This document shows, in pieces, positions 58,619 to 64,000 of a stretch of DNA of 64,000 nucleotides (the first letter of the stretch is position 1; each line of letters starts with the position of its first letter). The notes under the pieces are model-generated. The model had not been told where the DNA came from and did no database searches. It saw only the letters and a program-made list of their open reading frames with translations. Location of the stretch: positions 124,001 through 188,000 of the forward strand of contig NZ_FODT01000005.1 in the NCBI RefSeq assembly GCF_900110435.1. Reading direction: 5' to 3'. The DNA is from Rhodopseudomonas pseudopalustris. Lineage in GTDB: Bacteria > Pseudomonadota > Alphaproteobacteria > Rhizobiales > Xanthobacteraceae. Made by a program: the position numbers and the translations under genes.

Positions 58619-59410
58619 ATGCTGATCGATAGTCACTGCCATCTCGACTTTCCGGATTTCGCCGACGACCTCGACGGCATCGTCGCGCGTGCGGCGGCGT
58701 CCGGCGTCGGACGGATGGTGACGATCTCGACGCGGGTGCGCCGGCTGCCTGAGCTGCTGGCGATCGCCGAGCGGTTTCCGAACGTGTACTGCTCGGTCGG
58801 CACCCATCCGCATCACGTCGACGAGGAAGACGGCATCAGCGCCGACGAACTGGTGGCGCTGGCGCAGCATCCGAAGGTGGTCGCGTTCGGCGAGGCGGGG
58901 CTCGATTACTTCTACGAACACGGCGCGCGCGACGCGCAGGAGCGGGGATTCCGCGAACACATTTCCGCCGCACGCGCCACAGGTTTGCCTCTGGTGATTC
59001 ACACCCGCGAGGCCGACGCCGATTGCGGCAAGATCCTCGCCGACGAGATGGGGAAGGGCGCGTTTCGCGCGGTGTTGCATTGCTACACCGGCGGTCGCGA
59101 CCTCGCCATGCAGGCGATCGATCTCGGACTGTCGATCTCGTTCACCGGGATTCTCACCTTCAAGAAATCGCAAAGCCTGCGCGACCTCGCCGCCGAGCTG
59201 CCGGCCGACCGCGTGATGGTCGAGACCGACGCGCCGTATCTGGCGCCCGGCAAATATCGCGGCAAGCGCAACGAGCCGGCTTACGTCGTCGAGACCGCCA
59301 AGGTTCTGGCCGAAATCCGCGGCGTCACGCTCGACGAGATCACGCGGCAGACCACGGAGAATTTCTTTCGCCTGTTCGGAAAAGTGCCGGCGCCCACCGC
59401 AACCGCATGA
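58619..59410 (+). CDS. tatD: TatD-family metal-dependent hydrolase
   Basis: A 263-residue TIM-barrel hydrolase, with proposed DNase (3'-5' exonuclease) and D-aminoacyl-tRNA-related roles. Metal ligands are visible: DSHCHLD (H6, H8), GEAGLDYFYE, LPLVIHTREAD, VLHCYTG and VETDAPYLAP. I chose the ATG at 58619, four bases after the metG stop; the upstream frame lies inside metG. The metG-tatD-MBL order is conserved. Confidence 0.94.
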   Translation: MLIDSHCHLDFPDFADDLDGIVARAAASGVGRMVTISTRVRRLPELLAIAERFPNVYCSVGTHPHHVDEEDGISADELVALAQHPKVVAFGEAGLDYFYEHGARDAQERGFREHISAARATGLPLVIHTREADADCGKILADEMGKGAFRAVLHCYTGGRDLAMQAIDLGLSISFTGILTFKKSQSLRDLAAELPADRVMVETDAPYLAPGKYRGKRNEPAYVVETAKVLAEIRGVTLDEITRQTTENFFRLFGKVPAPTATA

Positions 59411-59434
59411 CCAGATCCGGATGAACTTCACCGC

Positions 59435-60235
59435 ATGACGCTGACGCTCACCATTCTCGGCTCAGGCTCTTCCGCCGGCGTGCCGCGCCCGGCGCTCGGC
59501 TGGGGCGCGGCTGATCCGAGCAATCCCAAGAACCGTCGCCGCCGCTGTTCGCTGCTGGCCGAGCGTGTGACGCCGGACGGCATCACACGGGTGCTGATCG
59601 ACACCTCGCCCGATCTGCGCGAGCAACTGATCGACGCCGACGTCGATCATCTCGACGCGGTGTTCCTGACCCACGAGCACGCCGACCAGACCCACGGCAT
59701 CGACGATCTACGCTCGGTGGTGCTGCACATGAAGCAGCGCATCCCGGTCTATCTCAACAAGTCGACCGCGGACCACGTCCTGCTGCGGTTCGCCTATTGC
59801 TTCACGCGAGCGCCCGGCAGTTCCTACCCGCCGATCCTGGACTCCCGCAGCATCGAGGCCGGCGAGAGCCGCAGTATCGCGGGCGCAGGCGGCGAGCTGA
59901 CGCTGACGGCGTTCCTGCTGCAGCACGGCGACATCCCGGCGCTCGGCTTCCGGATCGACGCCGCCGCCTATACGCCCGACGTCCACGACATTCCGGAATC
60001 CAGCTTTGCGCAGCTCGAAGGCCTCGATCTGTGGATCATCGACGGCCTGCGCTACAAGCACCACGCCAGTCACTTCAACATCGAAGCCGCGCTGAGGTGG
60101 ATCGACCGCTTCAAGCCGAAGCGCGCGGTGATCACCAACATGCACGCCGATCTGGACTACGAAACGCTGCGACGGGAGCTACCGGAGGGCGTCGTGCCGG
60201 GGTTCGACGGGATGCGGCTCGACGTCGCGGGCTGA
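59435..60235 (+). CDS. MBL-fold metallo-hydrolase (PhnP-like)
   Basis: A 266-residue metallo-beta-lactamase-fold phosphodiesterase-like protein. The start LTILGSGSSAGVPRP and the motif H80-x-H82-x-D84 (THEHADQTHG) are typical; LQHGDIPALGFRID and ITNMHADLDYETL give the remaining metal ligands. Close families hydrolyse cyclic phosphodiesters, but the substrate is unknown. It ends the dacF-tmk-holB-metG-tatD operon, followed by a palindromic repeat. Confidence 0.9.
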   Translation: MTLTLTILGSGSSAGVPRPALGWGAADPSNPKNRRRRCSLLAERVTPDGITRVLIDTSPDLREQLIDADVDHLDAVFLTHEHADQTHGIDDLRSVVLHMKQRIPVYLNKSTADHVLLRFAYCFTRAPGSSYPPILDSRSIEAGESRSIAGAGGELTLTAFLLQHGDIPALGFRIDAAAYTPDVHDIPESSFAQLEGLDLWIIDGLRYKHHASHFNIEAALRWIDRFKPKRAVITNMHADLDYETLRRELPEGVVPGFDGMRLDVAG

Positions 60236-60248
60236 TCGCTCCGGCCCC

Positions 60249-60370
60249 GTCATTCCGGGGCGCGAGCGTCGCTCGCGAACCCGGAATCTGGAACGCGCCA
60301 CGCGCCGCCGGACTGCCCCACACAACAACCTCGAGATCCCGGGTTCGCGCTCCGCGCACCCCGGAATGAC
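60249..60370. repeat. GTCAT-type palindromic repeat (variant with CCGGAAT arms)
   Basis: GTCATTCCGGGG at the left and CCCCGGAATGAC at the right form long outer arms. Inside are GCGAGCGTCGCTCGC and GGGTTCGCGCTCCGCGCACC-type segments, with a less regular centre. It separates the convergent MBL and acyl-CoA ligase genes, and resembles the element at 13963. Confidence 0.75.
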
Positions 60371-60377
60371 GCGGGCG

Positions 60378-62027
60378 TTAGTCCGAAATCGCCTTCGCCG
60401 ACTTCACCTGATCGCGCAGCATGAATTTCTGGATCTTGCCGGTCGAGGTCTTCGGGATGGCCGAAAACATGATGGTCTTCGGCGTCTTGAAACCGGGCAG
60501 GTGTTCGCGGCAATAGGAAATGATCTCGGCCTCGGTGGCGCTAGCGCCTTCCTTCAGTTCGACGAAGGCGCAGGGCACTTCGCCCCATTTCGGGTCTGGC
60601 TTGGCGACCACCGCGGCGAACAGGATCGCCGGGTGCTTGTAGAGCACGTCCTCGACCTCGACGGATGAGACGTTCTCGCCGCCCGAGATGATGATGTCCT
60701 TGGAGCGGTCCTTGATGATGACGTAGCCGTGCGGATCGAGCACGCCGAGATCGCCGGTGTGAAACCAGCCGCCGGCGAGCGCTTCCTTGGTCGCCTTCTC
60801 GTTCTTCAGATAGCCCTTCATCACGATGTTGCCGCGGAACATCACCTCGCCGATGGTCTCGCCGTCGCGCGGCACTTCCTGCATCGTCTCGGGATCGAGC
60901 ACGGTGACGGCTTCCTGCAGCGGGTAGGGCACGCCCTGCCGGCGCTTGAGCTGGGCGCGATCAGCGACGCTGAGATCGTCCCAGCCGGGCTGCTCGGCGC
61001 AGACCGAGGCGGGGCCGTAGACTTCGGTGAGGCCATAGACGTGGGTCAGCTTGATGCCGATCGATTCCCCGCCGGCCAGCACCGCGACCGGGGGCGCCGC
61101 ACCCGCGATCAGGCCGACCACCGGACGCGCAGCCGCGCCCTTCGGCGCCTCGGGTGCATTGATCAGCGCGTTGTAGACGATCGGCGCGCCGGCCATGTGG
61201 GTAACGCCGTGGCGCCGGATCAGGTCGAAGATCTTGGCGGGATCGACCTTGCGCAGGCAGACATTGATGCCCGCCGCCGCGGCCATCGTCCAGGGAAAGC
61301 ACCAGCCGTTGCAGTGGAACATCGGCAGCGTCCACAGATACACCGGATGCGCGCCGAGATTGGCCGCAAGGATGTTGCTGACCGCATTGAGATAGGCGCC
61401 GCGATGATGGGTCACCACGCCCTTCGGGTTGCCCGTGGTGCCCGAGGTGTAGCCGAGCGCGATCGCGTCCCACTCGTCCTTCGGCCGCTCGCCTGCGAAC
61501 GACGGATCGCCCGAGGCGACGGCGTATTCGTATTCGAGCTCGCCGATGCGGTGGCTGCCGGGGAACATCTTGTCGTCGACATCGATCACCAGCGGCTTCG
61601 GACCCTTCATCTGTTTCAGCGCGTCGGCGATCACCGCGGCGAATTCCGGGTCGACCAGGATGATCTTGGCGCCGCCATGCTCGAGCTGGAATGCGATCGC
61701 CGGGGCGTCGAGCCGGATGTTCAGCCCGTTCAGCACGGCGCCGGCCATCGGCACAGCGAAATGCGCCTCGACCATCGCCGGCACGTTCGGCAGCATCGCC
61801 GCCACCGTATCGCCAGGGCCGATGCCGTTGCGCACGAGCCAGGAGGCGAAGCGGCGGCAGCGCGCGCGGGTTTCCTTCCAGGTGTAGTGCCGGCCCTCAT
61901 AGACCACGCTGGTCAGGTCCGGATAGACGTTGGCGGTGCGCTCTAGGAAGCTCAGCGGCGACAGCGGCACGTAATTCGCCGGCGTCTTGTCCAGCCCGAT
62001 GCTGTAGTGACCTTGCGGGGAGCTCAT
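60378..62027 (-). CDS. Acyl-CoA synthetase (AMP-forming), medium/long-chain type
   Basis: A 549-residue ANL-family ligase. Motifs: YTSGTTGNPKG at 193-203, YGLTE, GEVMFRGN, GGWFHTGDLG, KDIIISGGENVSS and the catalytic lysine in TSTGKIQKF. Length and the FHCNGWCFPW segment fit the group often named medium-chain or DMSP-type acyl-CoA ligases. It differs clearly from the ligase at 3261. GAGAGGCAGGTCGTC lies before the ATG. It is 53 bases after the TRAP permease stop, on the same strand, so the transporter may supply its acid. Confidence 0.9.
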   Translation of the reverse strand: MSSPQGHYSIGLDKTPANYVPLSPLSFLERTANVYPDLTSVVYEGRHYTWKETRARCRRFASWLVRNGIGPGDTVAAMLPNVPAMVEAHFAVPMAGAVLNGLNIRLDAPAIAFQLEHGGAKIILVDPEFAAVIADALKQMKGPKPLVIDVDDKMFPGSHRIGELEYEYAVASGDPSFAGERPKDEWDAIALGYTSGTTGNPKGVVTHHRGAYLNAVSNILAANLGAHPVYLWTLPMFHCNGWCFPWTMAAAAGINVCLRKVDPAKIFDLIRRHGVTHMAGAPIVYNALINAPEAPKGAAARPVVGLIAGAAPPVAVLAGGESIGIKLTHVYGLTEVYGPASVCAEQPGWDDLSVADRAQLKRRQGVPYPLQEAVTVLDPETMQEVPRDGETIGEVMFRGNIVMKGYLKNEKATKEALAGGWFHTGDLGVLDPHGYVIIKDRSKDIIISGGENVSSVEVEDVLYKHPAILFAAVVAKPDPKWGEVPCAFVELKEGASATEAEIISYCREHLPGFKTPKTIMFSAIPKTSTGKIQKFMLRDQVKSAKAISD

Positions 62028-62080
62028 GACGACCTGCCTCTCACTTCACAATGGCGGCGCTCCGAAACACCCGCAGCGCC

Positions 62081-63964
62081 TTACAAAAATCCGATCGAAA
62101 TCCATGGGAACGCTGCGACGATGATCAAGCCGACCAGCAACGCCAGCATGTATCCCCAGATCGGACGCACGCCCTCGGCCGGATCGACCCGGCCGATCGC
62201 ACAGGCGGCATAATAGCCGACCCCGAACGGCGGCGCGAACAATCCGATGCCCATCGCCAGAATAACCACCATGGCGTAGTGCACCTCGTGGATGCCGACC
62301 GCACGCGCGATCGGAAACAACAGAGGCCCGAACAGCACGATCGCCGGAATACCTTCGAGCACGCTGCCGAGAATGATGAAGGCGACGATCGACACTGCGA
62401 GGAAGGCCGCCGGGCCGCCGGGCAGGCCGGTCATCGCGGTAGCGAGCGCCCGCGAGAAGCCGGATTGCGTCAGCCCCCAGGCCATGGCGGTGGCGGTGCC
62501 GATGATCAGCAGGATCGCGCCGGACAGCGCCGCGGTGTCGATCAGCATCGGCATCAAGCGCCGCCAGTCGAATTTCCGATAGATCAGAAGCCCGGCGAGC
62601 ACGGCGTAGACAATGCCGATCGTCGACACTTCGGTCGCGGTGGCGACACCTTCGACAACGGCGGCGCGGATCACGAACGGCAGCGCCAGCGCGGGCAGGG
62701 CAATGATCAGGGTTCTGCCGATCTGGCTCGCCGAGGCGCGCCTGATGTGGCTGAGGTCCTCGCCGCGATAGCGCCACCACACCAGCATCGACAGCGTGAT
62801 CGCCAGCACCACACCAGGCAACAAGCCACCGGTGAACAGCGCCGAGATCGACACGCCGGTCACCGAGCCGATGGTGATGAGCACCAGGCTCGGCGGAATG
62901 GTCTCGGTTTGGGCGCCGGTCGCAGCGAGCAGGGCGACCAGATCGCCCGGCTTGGCGCCGCGTTCCTTCATCTCTGGAAACAGCACCGGCGCCACCGCCG
63001 CCATATCGGCGGCCTTGGAGCCGGAAATGCCGGAGACCAGATACATCGCGCCGACCAGCACATAATGCAGACCGCCGCGGACATGACCGAGCAGGCTGGC
63101 GAGAAACGCCACCATCGCCCGCGCCATCCCGGTCATCTCGATCAGCAGACCGAGGAACACGAACAGCGGCACAGACAGCAGGATCAGGTGGCTCATGCCT
63201 TCGTCCATCCGGCCGACCAGCACCATCAGGGGCGTCCGCGTCGTCAGCGCCAGATAGCCGTAGATCGACAGCCCGAACCCGAACGCGATCGGCACGCCGG
63301 CGAACACGCACAGGCCGGCGACGCCGACGAAGAAGATCAGCAGGTTGATGTTGCCAAGCGGCTTCAGCAACGGCTGCGCCAGCCAGAACAGGCCGATCAG
63401 CACCGCGACGGTGAGGGCGGCGCCCACCACCAGCCGCCAATCGCCGAACCGCACCAGTCGCAGCAGCGCGAACATCGCCATCAGCGCGGTGCCAACCGGC
63501 AGCGCGGCGGCGCGCCAGATGTTGGAGAGCGAAAGCGCCGGGGTGGTGATGTAGCTTTCCTCATAGGCATATTCAGCCGCGGGCGCTGCGATCAGCAGCA
63601 GGAATGCCAGCGCCGCGCAGATCGCAACGAGATCGAGAAACGCACGCATCCGGGGCGAAGCGCTGGCCACCAGCGCGGTCATCCGCATGTGCTCGCCGCG
63701 GCGGAACGCCACCGCCGCGCCGAACATCGCCAGCCACAGGAACAGGATCGAGGCCAGTTCGTCCGACCAGATCAACGGACTGTGAAACACGTAGCGCGAC
63801 ACCACGCCGGCAAACAGCACGACGATCTCCGCGACCACCAGCATGGCCGCGGGGATCTCGACCAGCAGACCGAGCGTGGATTCCAACGTGCTCGTCAGCG
63901 ACTTGCGCGTTGGAATCGTGAGCGGGTCGCCAGCCGCCAGCTGCGGGAGTTCGGCGTGGGCCAT
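62081..63964 (-). CDS. TRAP transporter permease, fused small and large subunits (DctQM)
   Basis: Sodium-driven uptake of a carboxylate delivered by a periplasmic binding protein. The 627-residue protein joins DctQ (about 28-175, four helices with SRYVFHSPLIWSDELA) to DctM (about 195-620, with FVGVAGLCVFAGVPIAFGFGLS, SGSKAADMAAVAPVLFPEMKERG, and AATGAQTETIPPS). The linker contains an extra hydrophobic segment, as in other fused QM proteins. The substrate is unknown. A binding-protein gene seems to end just upstream. Confidence 0.93.
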   Translation of the reverse strand: MAHAELPQLAAGDPLTIPTRKSLTSTLESTLGLLVEIPAAMLVVAEIVVLFAGVVSRYVFHSPLIWSDELASILFLWLAMFGAAVAFRRGEHMRMTALVASASPRMRAFLDLVAICAALAFLLLIAAPAAEYAYEESYITTPALSLSNIWRAAALPVGTALMAMFALLRLVRFGDWRLVVGAALTVAVLIGLFWLAQPLLKPLGNINLLIFFVGVAGLCVFAGVPIAFGFGLSIYGYLALTTRTPLMVLVGRMDEGMSHLILLSVPLFVFLGLLIEMTGMARAMVAFLASLLGHVRGGLHYVLVGAMYLVSGISGSKAADMAAVAPVLFPEMKERGAKPGDLVALLAATGAQTETIPPSLVLITIGSVTGVSISALFTGGLLPGVVLAITLSMLVWWRYRGEDLSHIRRASASQIGRTLIIALPALALPFVIRAAVVEGVATATEVSTIGIVYAVLAGLLIYRKFDWRRLMPMLIDTAALSGAILLIIGTATAMAWGLTQSGFSRALATAMTGLPGGPAAFLAVSIVAFIILGSVLEGIPAIVLFGPLLFPIARAVGIHEVHYAMVVILAMGIGLFAPPFGVGYYAACAIGRVDPAEGVRPIWGYMLALLVGLIIVAAFPWISIGFL

Positions 63965-63973
63965 CGTCGCGGA

Positions 63974-64000
63974 TTACGCGAGCTTGCCGACGGACTTCTC
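63974..64000 (-). CDS. C-terminal end of an upstream gene, probably TRAP binding protein DctP
   Basis: Only eight codons (EKSVGKLA) and a TAA stop are inside the window, 9 bases before the TRAP permease ATG on the same strand. The reading frame is inferred from position: binding-protein genes usually precede dctQM. Too short for a sequence-based call. Confidence 0.5.
   Translation of the reverse strand, partial: EKSVGKLA

Overview
This is a 64 kb stretch of ordinary, gene-dense chromosome from a high-GC alphaproteobacterium. Protein sequences and gene order (nrdR-ribD-ribE-ribH-nusB-thiL, a Mg-type HemB, a K+-independent H+-pyrophosphatase, an LdtR-type MarR regulator, a fused DctQM TRAP permease) point to the Nitrobacteraceae/Bradyrhizobiaceae, most likely Rhodopseudomonas. 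The genus call is recognition from memory, not a search. Dispersed GTCAT-type palindromic repeats of the kind common in Rhodopseudomonas and Bradyrhizobium support it. I see no phage, insertion sequence, CRISPR array, rRNA or origin.

Layout. 0-8 kb: end of an arginyl-tRNA-protein transferase, an RDD membrane protein, hemB, a small membrane protein, an acyl-CoA ligase, the ldtR regulator, two short unknown genes, a 785-base stretch without a clear gene, a zinc-ribbon protein and a glutathione transferase. 8.2-8.8 kb: a vapBC toxin-antitoxin pair with a palindrome at its start. 9-17.4 kb: glyA, nrdR and the riboflavin genes, nusB, thiL and hppA, split by repeats and closed by a strong terminator. 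17.5-23.1 kb: an alpha/beta hydrolase and a two-gene RND efflux pump. 23.2-28.6 kb: bamE, a cytochrome bc1 chaperone, a YceD-like protein, plsX-fabH, ihfA, a MerR regulator and tRNA-Pro(GGG). 28.7-33.7 kb: two small membrane proteins, a short-chain dehydrogenase, and kup overlapping a DUF169 gene.

33.7-42.1 kb is a surface-polysaccharide locus: sugar-phosphate transferase, glycosyltransferase, short export lipoprotein, Wzz/ExoP-like chain-length protein, GNAT/CelD-type acyltransferase, and a NodB-fold protein. Two of these proteins look like pseudoenzymes. The NodB-fold protein has lost all three metal ligands, and the cytoplasmic domain of the chain-length protein has no Walker A lysine. This is the part of the window most worth experimental attention.

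42.1-52.8 kb: DUF2842 protein, heme A synthase, TMEM175-like channel, metY with a CoA-binding protein gene, an ECHDC3-like crotonase, a PaaI thioesterase, rplM-rpsI, a diguanylate cyclase, a monooxygenase-fold protein, an AI-2E/PerM transporter and an RlpA lipoprotein. 52.8-60.2 kb: an epoxide-hydrolase-like protein, then a tight operon of D-Ala-D-Ala carboxypeptidase, tmk, holB, metG, tatD and an MBL hydrolase. 60.4-64 kb: a second acyl-CoA ligase and a TRAP carboxylate transporter, with the last codons of its binding protein at the window edge.

Start codons were chosen by reading frame, ribosome-binding site and overlap with the preceding gene. Family names rest on motif recognition without a database search.
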